In this document: positions 47,761 through 59,600 of the stretch, piece by piece
Numbering within the stretch: the stretch's first letter is position 1
How the letters are laid out: every line of letters starts with the position of its first letter
NCBI GenBank assembly: GCA_002633005.1
Contig: NMRA01000335.1
Location: 428,274-492,273, forward strand
From: Phoronis australis
Taxonomy: Eukaryota > Phoronida > Phoronidae
Length of the DNA: 64,000 nucleotides
Reading direction: 5' to 3'
Translations under genes and position numbers: made by a program
Notes under the pieces: generated by a model
The model's input: the letters and a program-made list of their open reading frames with translations, nothing else
Told to the model about the DNA's origin: nothing
Database searches by the model: none

Positions 47761-49761
47761 CATCCCGTTGTGGATTGTTGCCACCGACATTTCTAGATAA
47801 TACAACAGGTAATGGAAATAGATTCCTATCGTGGCAAGGAGACCGACTGAAATTGAAACTACTAATTCGATTTTCGTTTTATGAGGCAGCTAAACATGGC
47901 GAAGTGCAACTTTAAATCGATGCCATAGTGTAGGGTAGTCATCTCTCACTATTACCTATTTTTAAAATTCAGCGGCGAATGAAGTTATTCCGGAAGTTCT
48001 AGTCGCTTAGCTCCACCCTGCTCTAATGGATAACGATTTATTTGCTTACTTTGCCCACGCAACTAAACCAACAATGCAATATTCAGCAGACAACAGTCAA
48101 AACTGTAATGGACACACTCTGTGCTGTTTTTTTAAGCCAACTCGATCAACTTTGTGTTTCTGTTTCGTGGCAGCCGGTATACATCTAAACTGTTAGAACC
48201 ATAACCTGTCCGGTTTAACACCTGCTAAACACATAAATGCAATTTTAACATGTCTGGTTATGTCCAGGCGCGTAAGAGCCTCGTTAATGTGTCGTTATTT
48301 AAACTCATCTGATCTGAACAGTTGCTCCCAATCAAGTCGACAGTTATCCTACTTGTACGTAGTACGTCCCGATTTGTGAAATAAAACAAAAATTCATACC
48401 AACCTTCATCTTCATTTATCCTAGAATTTAATGTTTATTTGATTTGATACGTATGTACACTACTGAAAAGGGAATGAACGATACTACCGTGGGTTTTATA
48501 GAAAATAAATTTAAAAGAAAGTCAAGTTAACGTGTACAGAGGGTACGTGACTAACGATCTCATGGGCGCGCCTCTGAACTCTACTCTTGAGCTACACTCT
48601 CCCAGTCTAGAATCATCAAACACCCAAACCCGCGGTATCCGCACCCCTAAACTCTTCATAAACACGGAACTCAAAACAGGTTGGCGAAACTCCTTACCCG
48701 TGAACTTCTGAAGCCATACACTCATTTTCCGCGAAAAGGGTTCAGGGGGCATTGACGTACAGCAATTTATATCATAAAGGTCCGAGCCTAAGGCAGTACC
48801 ATTTCAAAGCTGGTCGAGTTGCTGCTCCGTTTCCCAGAAATCACAGGTCAATATGCAAGAAATTTTTGCCGTGGGTGAGATAGATACGACGGAGACACCT
48901 GGCTGTGATTACATGTACGAATGTTTATATTTTTATGATGTTGAAATAGGTGATGACGATACACCTAATGGGAATGACAATTAACAATGTTTATTAGCTT
49001 TATGATGCGAAATATAGATGTTGATATGCCAATGAATAAAGGATTGAATTAGGAGTAATAAGTGAGTCAGATACACCTGTCATAGTTGTTTTGAGGAAGT
49101 AAACCCTAATGTTGCAGAGAGAACTTCAAAATAAACGTGTAATGTTCCATCAATTGAAAAAACACATGTGAGGCAATTAGCAGTTTGCATTGCTGACGCA
49201 GACAATGCCATTACACGTGTACTTACTGACTGTCGTCTAATAATGTGTTTTACCATGACAGCCTTTCCCCTCGGTTGCAACCATCATTAATATGTTTACA
49301 ATTTAGTGTAATTGTGTTTAAACGATCTACGTGTAATTGAACAATTGACGAAATGGGTGCTGCATAGAGGTCGCGGTTCAATTTACCGTCTTGTCAAGCT
49401 GTTCTACTAGTAGGCCTAACCTTGGGCGGATTGTCTTCGCTGTATGCGCTTCCTACTCAATGAGTCTGGTCCCGTTCTTAAGGCCGCATTTAAAGCCGAA
49501 AAACGTATTTTGAGGATTATGGATAAGATGGACTTTTTGAAGTTATTAACCAAAGTGAAATAAAAAATCCGTTGTGTCCTTGTGATCATTATAACTAATC
49601 GACAATTCTCGATGCTGGCTTCCAGGTAGGCAATTTTTATTTTCAGTCAAACATGTTTAAGAAGTACTCGGCTACTTACTGGGTGGTATTTAGCTCCAAT
49701 TGCAACTGAAAAATGGCGGACTCAGGACCTCTAAGGTCGCGAACTCGAATAGGTTTTGGGA

Positions 49762-49764
<3 letters not shown>
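47761..49764. other. Unassigned intergenic DNA
   Basis: No gene recognised. The minus strand near 48530-48610 has GTAGCTCAAGAGTAGAG, reminiscent of a tRNA A box, but no B box follows. Confidence 0.4.
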
Positions 49765-49829
<65 letters not shown>

Positions 49830-49845
49830 ATCTATCTATCTATCT
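49765..49845. repeat. (TA)n followed by (TATC)n microsatellite
   Basis: About 31 TA units to ~49827, then four to five TATC units. Compound and AT-only, so length may be polymorphic or mis-assembled. Confidence 0.95.
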
Positions 49846-50924
49846 TTGATAATGTCACTTAACGAAAAGGAGGTCCCACCCCCGAGAGGCTGGTGATGAT
49901 TAGAGCTATATAAGACCGTCGGTCTTGGTGTCGTGTCGCCAAATCTCGAGAGCGGGCATATTTTATCATCTCCGGTCTGGCGCGGGTACAATATTTGGCT
50001 TTGATGCCCACTGGTCGTGTTGTCTTGTCAAGTGAATAAACTAAGGACATGGGAGTTGGTATGGCATTCTACTCGTGTGTATCTGTCGAGCAGGGTTGTT
50101 CATCATTTGGAACTGTCTCATGATGGACAACCACTTTCCCCGGTTTTGCAGGTTGCGTTGAATGTGTCGCATCAGTGCCTGACCTCCCAATTCCCACCCC
50201 AACCCCCCAAAAAAAATACTTGAAAGAAACCTTGGAGCTAAATCAACTGTTAGTTGATTTTAAAACGTGGGCGTGGTTGAGCAGGCAAGTATAATATTTT
50301 ATAAATGCTTGTTATAAAGCGTTCACCGCATCATTGGGACTAATTTTATCACAGTTGTAAGAAATTGCAAGAGCATTTCTTGATATGCGATGTGGTTCCT
50401 GTTGACGGATGGTGTATGCATATGTTTGTAGTACTGTTTACTGCTTTTTCATTAAAACATCAGTCTGCGGAGGAATAATTCTACACAGCTGTCGCTCACA
50501 AAACCAGTCACCATAATGTTTGTCACACATCTTTTGGTCTTTGTGATGAGCCGTCTACCGAATTCTGTGACGCAATAACGAATTGCTAGTCCCTCTTAAG
50601 GAATGGAACTTAATATTTTAGCAATAAATATTCTGAATTCAAAGTCTTTTTTACAAAGGCAGCGCTACCTAGTGGTCAGTTAAACTAACCGTATTTTTAC
50701 CAATGTAGTCCCAGAACCATGATCTTAAAATCACTTTATTTTCATGGTCTAATATCGAATCCTTTTATTGAAAAGAATGAAGTTTATTTGTGTCCAGACG
50801 TCGACCTCCATTCAAAAATCACCCCCAGAAGCGACAGAAATAACACAATGCATTCGATTCCCAAATGAAGTATAGTTTCAAGAACACAAGTAAATAAAGG
50901 GTCACAATCTTATACCAATAAATA
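49846..50924. other. Unassigned DNA with an LTR-like patch
   Basis: Near 49905 CTATATAAGACC (TATA-like) is followed about 130 bases later by GAATAAAC (poly(A)-like, ~50034), an LTR-like arrangement. There is no second copy and there are no retrotransposon proteins nearby, so it is only a possibility. Confidence 0.25.
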
Positions 50925-51175
50925 CGGTGATGATGACAACAACGACGCCCATAGCAACAGTTGCCAAGGATGGTCAGCTCAGTAGGTCGACGATAGCGTT
51001 GGTGACATGGTGATGCTGATGACGATTGGGACGACAGCAATGATGATGACGACAGTGACGATGATTATGGTAGCAGTGATGATGGTGACGATGATCATAA
51101 GTCACGACGATCATGACCATGATGACGATGATGACGATTTTATGTGGTTGATGATGATGGTGATAGTGATGGACG
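50925..51175. repeat. GAT/GAC-rich imperfect simple repeat
   Basis: Degenerate trinucleotide tract (GATGATGACGACAGTGACG, GATGACGATGATGACGA). The Met/Asp- and His-rich frames across it are artefacts. Confidence 0.8.
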
Positions 51176-53112
51176 TATCGAAGGTTATTGTAAAACTTTC
51201 TGTCAACGCTGGTGCTGAATGAATATGAAAACACGTGACCCTAATAACGGTGGATATCGTGATGCGCTGTAAAATGTGCTGATTCGTTTTTTTAAAAGGC
51301 GTTCCTGATAGAAATACACAATGCTGTGAGAAAAATAGAAGAATTTTCATCCATTGCAGATTCTAGACCAGAGAACCGAACCCAAATGGCATCCGCTAAA
51401 ATAAAGTGCTCGTTGATTGCATGTCCAAAGTACACGCTCGTCGTCATCTAACTTATTCTTACTCAAATCAATTTACTTCGTTCGTGACAAATTATACCCA
51501 ATTGGTAAACAAGGATCGTTCTAAGAAGACTCACACTAGATGAACTACAAACAACTGTATTTAATGAGTTTGTCACTTCGAAAATTGCATGTTCATTTAA
51601 TAGAATTCTCACAATATAAAACGTCTGAACCGAGTACACCGAATGGAATACAAGTACCACTTCGTGCATCGTTTTTTATTTTCTACAGTTGTTCGACCTC
51701 TGGGGAAATGCGTTCCGACCTGGTAACGACAGAAGAAAAGGTTTGCCTATGTTTTTAGGCGTGGGAAATATAGTCCGTTTCTTTGCTGTATGTCAATTTA
51801 CTTTGTCCGTAACAACAGGGGTATCGGTGCGTGACGTCTTTACGAATTAAACTATACGTTGTTATCATCATAACTGGGTTAACTGCATGGGGGATACCAA
51901 GTTGGTCGAGGACGTGACGGAGTCACCCTGAGGTGAGTTGATACCGACCACTGTGGGTCTCCTGACCAAGTGATCTTTTAATACTGTGACGATGGAATGA
52001 AAAATCACTTGACGGTTACATTAATCAAGTTTTACTTTGTGGTCAAACAATTAGTTCACCACTAGCGGGTGAAAAGGCTAATCCGTAAAACATTGATTAG
52101 TGCTTCGCATTGGTGCATTATTCAGCCTGCTTTTTGATTACTGCTGGAACGCGTCGTCTGCTTTTGTACAAAACTCGTACAAAATTCTATCATACAGATA
52201 AGACGAAAACAGCTACGAACAATGCATCATCCCCCGTAAATCAAAGTTCATAAAAAGGCCATTTGCCATAATACGCACCCAGGGTTTACAATTATTTTCA
52301 AATCTTCCTTACTTTTGTCAATGGTTTGTAATGAGTGTTTTGGCACTATAATTTAAATTTAATGGTTTCTTGTTTTTAGAACACGTGGTCGTTCCAGTAC
52401 AGTTCGACTTTTGCAAATGGTTGTTGCATGAATCCGCGCTCTCCCCACTGAATTTGCTCGGGGCTCGTTTTTGCTGTGTCATTTTTTCTGATGGCTCTTG
52501 CGTTTCACCAGTCGCTCTACAAGCTGACAAGCTCTCGATTTCCATCGTAATTCGGTGGTAGCTTTGCATGCAATATACTCTTTTCACACCCGGCGCTGGT
52601 GCTGGTTTCAATAAGTTATAGCCACAAACTTGTACAGTCATGCATGCGTTTTAAACATCAGTATTTTCATAACAACAGCCACGTATTGACGAAAAGAGAT
52701 AAAAAAGACTGGCTTAAGTGCTAGTTCAAAGCACATACGGGAATGCTTACATTCACTCGTACGCGGTGTGATCAAATGTTAAATCTAGCATATTCTTGCG
52801 TCAGTTTCTTACCGAGACAAAAACCTGTATAATTTCGAGTTAACCTATTTCCTAAGACAACCTCAAAATGGAACGAATCTGGTTGATATGCATGTTACCA
52901 TTAGCGAGTATAACACGTTTACACCCAGTTGCAGGACAAAAATTGAATTATGTGAGCTGTTGGCGAACTTACTCCGGTTACTGGTACTGTGAGGTCGCCT
53001 ATTGGCCAATCATCATCGTGTAGCGGCAGTGTCGTGCGAGGACAGCCGTTTTCTCCTTTAAGACTGATCGTTTTAGGAGAAAGGTCATAAAAGTATTTTG
53101 ATTTGCTTTCAG
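51176..53112. other. Unassigned DNA upstream of the receptor exon
   Basis: No gene recognised. It ends with TTTGCTTTCAG (about 53102-53112), a good splice-acceptor sequence, so the receptor exon may begin at 53113 with ~286 bases of 5'UTR and an upstream non-coding exon may lie in this stretch. Confidence 0.35.
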
Positions 53113-53398
53113 ATAGTTGATAGGATCATTCCGGAAAGGACATTAATCCAGTCTGGTGCGTCAAGAAAAGAATTGAAACCACCCATCATCGGATTTGCCA
53201 AACAGTCATCAAACACGTTATAATCGATGCTCGAGAATTTCCGCCAAAGACGAACATAAATATTGTGCTCCTCCTGAACAACTGCCATGCGAGACGTATT
53301 ATAATTGACAAGTACGTAACAGAGCATCATAGTTAAACTACTCAGGGGAGAAACACGTTTTACTGGAAACAGACACCGCCGGAAACTCATATAAAAGG

Positions 53399-53711
53399 AT
53401 GTCCATTCCAGCTGTCAATAGTTCTAACACAACGTATACTTTATTGGACACGTCGCTCACAACAATGGAACCCCAGGCGCGGAGCAACGAGACTGTGAGT
53501 TCGTCCGTGAGAGTGGTGATGGCTTTGGGCTACTCCATGGTTTTTGTATTGGCTCTGGTGGGAAACTCATTGGTCATTGCCGTGGTGTGGAGATTTAGCC
53601 ACATGCATACTGTCACCAACTATTTTCTGGTCAATCTGGCCGTAGCGGACATTTTGATGTCGCTATTTTGCCTGCCGTTCACTCTCGCTTACCACATGAT
53701 GTCTCCAACAC
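53399..53711 (+). CDS. Class A peptide-type GPCR, first coding exon (N-terminus to TM2)
   Basis: Encodes the first 104 residues of a seven-helix receptor at the plasma membrane. The extracellular N-terminus (1-37) has three N-glycosylation sequons at Asn7, Asn10 and Asn30. TM1 spans about 38-64, with GNSLV and the conserved Asn56 (1.50). A short WRFSHMHTVT loop follows. TM2 spans about 74-98, with NYFLVNLAVADIL and the conserved Asp84 (2.50), then CLPFTL. This TM2 pattern is typical of neuropeptide-type receptors (NPY, orexin/allatotropin, QRFP, NPFF groups); I cannot choose one. Exon ends at 53711 before GTAAGT after 104 codons plus one base. Met1 at 53399 is the first in-frame start; Met23 is an alternative. 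The remaining five helices and DRY motif were not found downstream in this window, so the next intron may exceed 10 kb. Confidence 0.85.
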
Positions 53712-54589
53712 GTAAGTCAAATACAAACTTTATTTTTGCTTAAAGTCAAATTGTAATTGAATTGTCCGTATTCATAATTATAGTACTGACATTTTGCACG
53801 TGTGACAGACGATGTAAATCTGCAAAACAGAAATTATTAGAAACCTTTTTTTAAAAACGTTATTAGCAATTACGCGATTCTCTAATCAATCTCTCGAGCA
53901 CTCGTTCACGTTATACTTATGTTTCACCGGTTTTGTTTCTGGCGTAAGTCAGACGCAAAGTTTACTTTAACCTGTGAATTGTTGACATGCCGATATTTGT
54001 ATTTCTAGTAGTGATATCTTTAGTCGTGAGGCAGAATGGTAAAAATGTAATCTATAGGTTCACGAGACACCGAGTTGTCATAACAACAATTTATTCAGAT
54101 AATTGCATACACAGTATTCGAACTTTGTAGAAGTCAATACAGTTCCGTTCAGTAGTTAAATGGTCATTGAATTTCTGTCGATAGAGGTGGAACTCTTTGC
54201 AACGCTGAGTGATTACTTACTGCGATATGATGGCTTAATTTTGTTTATGTGAAACTTCTCACCGTGACTAAGCTTACGAAAACAATGTGATCACAGGTTT
54301 AATGCGGTCATAACAAATCTATTACTGGTGCCCAGTGGCCTTGATCGTCATTTGTAGTTTTATTACCGTGGGTGAAAGTTCATTTCAAGTGTGCTCACCG
54401 TGTTAACATCATTAAAAGGTGTAATAATTTATATTTGTCTTGATTTTACGAGAGCCTTATCGACCTGTCGGTATGTTTGGCCAAATATCTAAAATGTATA
54501 GATTTTAACTCTGTGAAAGAGCATATTGTCTAAAATAGAAAACCTGTAGAATTTAATTTTTTATAGTAATCTGCTATTAATGATATCAC
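53712..54589 (+). other. Start of the receptor intron
   Basis: Begins with GTAAGTCAAA. No further receptor exon or repeat recognised in this part. Confidence 0.45.
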
Positions 54590-54960
54590 GTGACTATGTC
54601 TTTTTAGTAAAATTTGGCAAAAAAAAGAAAGATATATGCATAGCAAAACGATGCTATCAACATGGCCAGATATTGTTCGAGTTCGATGAAAATATTTTTA
54701 AAACATAAAATCTCAAAAACGCTGTTACAGTTTTCTATATAATCATTTTGTTTTTGGCTTATGCAATTATTATTTTTTTATAAAAAATAATGAAAGTGCT
54801 AGTTTTGATAGCCCTTCATGTCAAAAATGCAAATTTTTAAATACAATTCCTAACAGCATATTGTAGAGCAGTGTATAAATCCGACTTATCAATCCGATCA
54901 GCCATTTCTGAGATGTGCTGTTCCGACGTTTGCCAAATCGGGCCATTTTTCGAGGGTCCC
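54590..54960. repeat. Diverged dispersed repeat, copy 1
   Basis: Shares with 56265-56600, in the same orientation: GTGACTATG..TTTTTAGTAAAATTTGGCA, AATAATG.AAGT, then ATAAATCCGA..CCGATCAGCCA, TCTGAGATGTG. Roughly 70-75% by eye with indels. Confidence 0.55.
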
Positions 54961-56264
54961 GCATAACCTCAATTTCTCCCGAATTTGACGATTTCGAGCC
55001 AACCGTTATTCTTACATTGTATACAGCCGTCGTTGTAGTACGTAAGATGTACATTTGTTTATTGGAGTTCAGTCATGCTGCTCACGTTTCAAGGTTTGTG
55101 ACATGTGGCTGACAGATACAGATTTCTTCATCGATACATCTGGCTGACAGATTTATGGCTTTTCTCAACAAATAATCAATATTTTCGTTTGGTTCAGTTT
55201 CAAGTTAGCAATAAGAATCTTGTTTACAGACCCTACGTCCCTTAATGACCAATGACAGGATTGTAAACCGACACCAATGTCAGTTGTACGATTTCATTAT
55301 ACCGACCACTTCGCCCTTTAAAAAAGTTTATCATGTTTTAATACATAACATTGGCACTAATTTTACGTCAACAATGTCCACTGTTGATAATTTTAAAGTA
55401 ATCGTTGGCGAAATCGAACATTCACGACAGCAGTGGCCGGTTGTGGAACCTGAGTACATGACTTGATTATTGACAAATCATATTCTTTTATGAGAATTAT
55501 ACAGAGTATTCACTCTTTACTGAGCGATTAATTCTAGGTTAGTTCAGCCGAAATCCCATTCTTCGACTTCTCCTACATTGCCTTCCTCCAAATGTATTCT
55601 GCTGTTCCTCGTCTATGCACGCAGCTCAGTGATTTGATTTGCGAATCCTTAGACGCGTTCGAATCCTGTGCTCTCTGATAGGCCGCTGGCATTGGATTAA
55701 TTGTCGTTTCCCTAATTTAGAGGTGGATTGCGTCCTGTTTATCTGACTAAAAACTAAAATATAATTAGACCTTCTATTCCATAATAATCCTAACCGCGAT
55801 AAGACTCTACGTTATCAACTCATGTCGATGGCATAGCGTACATGAACCATTTCAAAATTCGCAATTTTTAAGTTGCCTGACCCCCGTGATCTCTAATTTA
55901 AGCGTTTTTTGGAGTCGCAGATAGTTTCGACACGAATGTTTTTGCAGGACAGAAATATAATCTTGTCGCGGTAGGGAATGTTATGAGGCCAATTTTATGC
56001 ACGCAAAATCCTTAATTCGATTTTCATTTTAGCCACCTAAACAAAGCATAATGTAGCTTTAACTGTCAAAAAATGTACATGACATTTGCGATTATCCTTT
56101 GCTCTAACTTACGGAAAATAATCCTGAAAAGACTACTGGTGTTTTATGTAACACCAAGTATCTACAAAGCTAAAAAATTTACGTCAAGACGAGTATATGT
56201 TTTTGAAAGCAGAAAATCTGCAGTGTTTTTTTTTTTTAATTTATACCCATTTACTACTGATTGT
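54961..56264. other. Unassigned DNA in the presumed receptor intron
   Basis: No exon recognised. The patch TTCGATTTTCATTTTAGCCACCTAAAC near 56015 resembles one near 47865 and may be part of the same old repeat family as the flanking copies. Confidence 0.35.
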
Positions 56265-56600
56265 GTAACGCGACCATGACTTTTTGTTAAAATTTAGCAA
56301 AACAGCGGTATCAATAACATGATCAAACCTTATTTGATATGAATACTCTAGGTGAACCATTAAAAAACCGCAGTAATCATCAAGTTATCATTCAGTTTTC
56401 GTTTTATGCAACTTTCGAGTAGCTTCAAAAAATAATGCAAGTTCCATTTTGGTTAACCCCTTCTACAAAAGAGGAGCAATGATTTCATAAGCAATCCCTA
56501 AAAGCGCTTTAGAGAACGGTGCACGAAGCACGGTGTCATATAAATCCGATCAGCCAACTCTGAGATGTGATGTTGCGATATTAGGACATTCTTACGGCAG
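56265..56600. repeat. Diverged dispersed repeat, copy 2
   Basis: Partner of 54590-54960: ACTTTTTGTTAAAATTTAGC, AATAATGCAAGT, ATATAAATCCGATCAGCCAA, TCTGAGATGTGATG. Confidence 0.55.
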
Positions 56601-59600
56601 TACAAGCCCACGTTGATTTGGATTACCTTCCATCATAAAATTGGTCCCAATTTGTTCTTAATACAGATGAAAATTAGTTTCAGGCGTCAAAATAATTGGC
56701 AGTTGACTATTACTTGAGACGATGAACTTCATATGAAATGGTTCGCAGTAACAAGACAACTTGTAGATACATTCCTCGTGTAATGACGACCAGCCAGTTA
56801 CCTACAGGCCACCAAATCACTTTTAATTTGACTATGGAACAATTTGAGACCAATTCCGTAACTATCATTAGTTTCAATCAAACGTTTTCTGTTGATTTTT
56901 GTAACAGAAAGCGAGTTTATAGCGACCTTACACTAACTTTGAAATATTATACATGAAAATTTTCTTGTTGTTTTTTGAATTAACACGTCGTCTCTAAGAG
57001 GTTGGGTTTTCAAAAAAAAAGTAGTCAGCGTGTCAAAAATTGTTATTGTTCCGATGTGCGAGTTGTGATATCCTAGTCGCCTGACGCGGAAGCATTTATA
57101 TATTTCACCGGTACCGCTGCTCACATGTTATTTGTTAAATAAAGAATGTATGGACATTAGAACCAGACCACGTAGCCCTGAGGCCTCTGGCCGATCAATA
57201 GCAATATTGCAACTGGTTCATTTTTGAATGATGTATATGAATGCGTTACACAATGATATGCAACATTTTTTTCTTGTTTTCTTTCCTTGGCCTATTTGTT
57301 GCTCGTGTCTGCGCAATTGTCGTTAGATTAAAACAACCTTACCCAAGAGAAACAGTGTTTTCCGAGGTTTTACTTAAGAAGAAGAGTTAACACTTAAATT
57401 TTTACACTGCTTTAAGGCTCAAATGGAATTGAACTATTGTTTTGTAATCGAGTACTCCACTGCAAAGTCGCATTGTTTCAGTTTGAATTTGACCCTCGAA
57501 ATAACGCTGCATTGGCTTTGTCAAAAAAGCTGTACACGTGACTAACTGAAATCGTTACTGTCACCTTAAAGAAACCTAATCGATGAACCTCTCGCGCTTG
57601 AACAATACTATTTCAAAACTCGAGATTTGATTTAAGTCTTCTACCCAAAGCCTTTCTCAACCACAGTCCAGTTACACTTTATAACCTCAGATGAAATGTT
57701 TTGCTGTCCAAGTCCGCCGGAAGGCAGAAGTTATGGGGCTGACTGGTGCACAGGCGAGAAGTTCAGAGGCAAAAGTTTTATCTAGACGACGAAATCTAGG
57801 TGATCTTATTCTTAGTGAAAACAATGGTTGAGCTTGATAAATGCAGGTGTTCAGGAAGTCATACGGCTCCCTTAACATGAACGCCTCTGTGTAGGAGAAC
57901 AGGGTAGCGTTCCGCAGACCAAGTTTCGTGTAAGAAAAGCGAAATCACGTAAGACCACGCAAAATCTCGCGAGTGAAAGATGGGTATTTAGCAACATGTT
58001 ACTAGCCTAATCCAACAAAATGGCGACCATAGGGAGAGGTTAGAATGTTGAATTTTGCGCTAGAATTCACTGTTTAGTTTCCAATCCGTAAGCGAGGATT
58101 TTTAACCGCTGGTTTAAGCTAAATTTCTTGGATCTACCGAACGCAATCTCACTTTCTTTTCTCATTCAGTTCAAAAGACAACAATTTACTCTCTGGCGCC
58201 ACCAAGTGGATGTCGCTTGTCCCATTCCCCTCGTGGACACCTTTCTTTCACTCCCACACATACGCCAAATTCTTTCATGAGATCTTTTGCTAAATAACGT
58301 AGAAAATATATCTGAAACTAAATAAGGCGATCCAGATCCTCCCAAGGATACTATTGTTTCATGAAATGAAGAATATAAATCGGTAAATAAAACAATAAGA
58401 ATGGATCAACTGAAATTTTAAATTTTCGGATGTAGACAACTTCCCTTATCAAGAAAAACAGAAATAAAGTAAAATCAAACACAAAATGACAATTGACATA
58501 TAAGATATGGTGTAATGAAAATGATACATTTTTGCTACTAATGAAAGTTAAAACTGCATTTCGTCAGTGTTACTGCAAAAAGTTGAAAAAAGCCACTTAA
58601 GCTTATAAACTTGGTCTCATAATTCTCACCAGTGACAGAACTTGATTTCCGTTACCAACAAGAACACAGAAACTACTGAGAAAGAGCTTCAGAGTTTACT
58701 GAGGTTGGCCAACCCTAAAATTGCAAGATTCATAATTGCGCAAAAACAATTCAAGTTCGCATGAGCCTGGTAATGTTTCTATCCCAAAGCACTGCGGTTA
58801 AAAATCAACTTTAGCAGCCAAACAGCGGCGAAAGAAGTAACAAATCGTTCAGGCCCCCGCTTCCGGTGTCCCTCGTGCTTTGTTCGTTTATAATTTCTCT
58901 TTTATTCAGGCAAAGCTATATAGCTTGCTATTTATTCGTAGGTTTGACAGTTTAGTAATTTTGTTTGACATTTGTTTAGCAAGCGTGCCAATGATTATGG
59001 GAGCGCGTGACTAACCATGAGATTTGTTCGCTGACTCCAGTTTCTACTCAGTATACCATATGGTTCTTCGAGTATTACACTGGTACTACACGTGTGCATG
59101 TTGGACCTGACAGACAGAAAGCTCAATTTGACGATAAGCGTCATGCGGTAAATCATGGCAGAAGAAAAAATTACTGAAAACTGGCACGCACCCCTCTAAT
59201 AATGTGAAGACAATAATGTTTCGGAAACGTTTAGTTCCTATTTTACGCTGCTCTGCAATCCCGTTCGTACAAAAATAACTTTGATTTAGACGATTCACCG
59301 TTATGGAATTGGTACCAAATTATTCTTTGCTCTCATCAAAATTGATTTCTGAGTTTGTGCGTGTAAAGAATTATTAGCTCGTCAGTTGAGAGCTGGTTCA
59401 GCACATAAAAAGACCAGAAAGTTGAAGCCACCTTACAGAGTCAGGTCCCTAGCGATGGCAATCTGTCATTTCTTCCAAATCCCAGGAATCACGTGTCATC
59501 AAAGTGAAGAATATTTTGAAGACATTTTTTACGATGGCTGATTTAAATCAAACGTTGTTTTTACGTAAGGCAGGGAACATAAAGTAAGCAGCCATACAAA

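Noticed and set aside
48522-48610. Possible tRNA gene on the minus strand (GTAGCTCAAGAGTAGAG)
   Set aside because: An A-box-like D arm is present, but there is no B box or T arm and no pairing acceptor stem.
51007-51234. Met/Asp-rich and His-rich frames as proteins
   Set aside because: Both are readings of a GAT/GAC trinucleotide tract.
53109-53390. 93-codon minus-strand frame opposite the receptor 5' region
   Set aside because: Probably chance openness in the presumed 5'UTR; no domain, and its plus strand better fits an untranslated leader after a splice acceptor.
53391-53398. TATAAAAG as a core promoter of the receptor
   Set aside because: It lies directly against the start codon, too close to be the promoter for that start.
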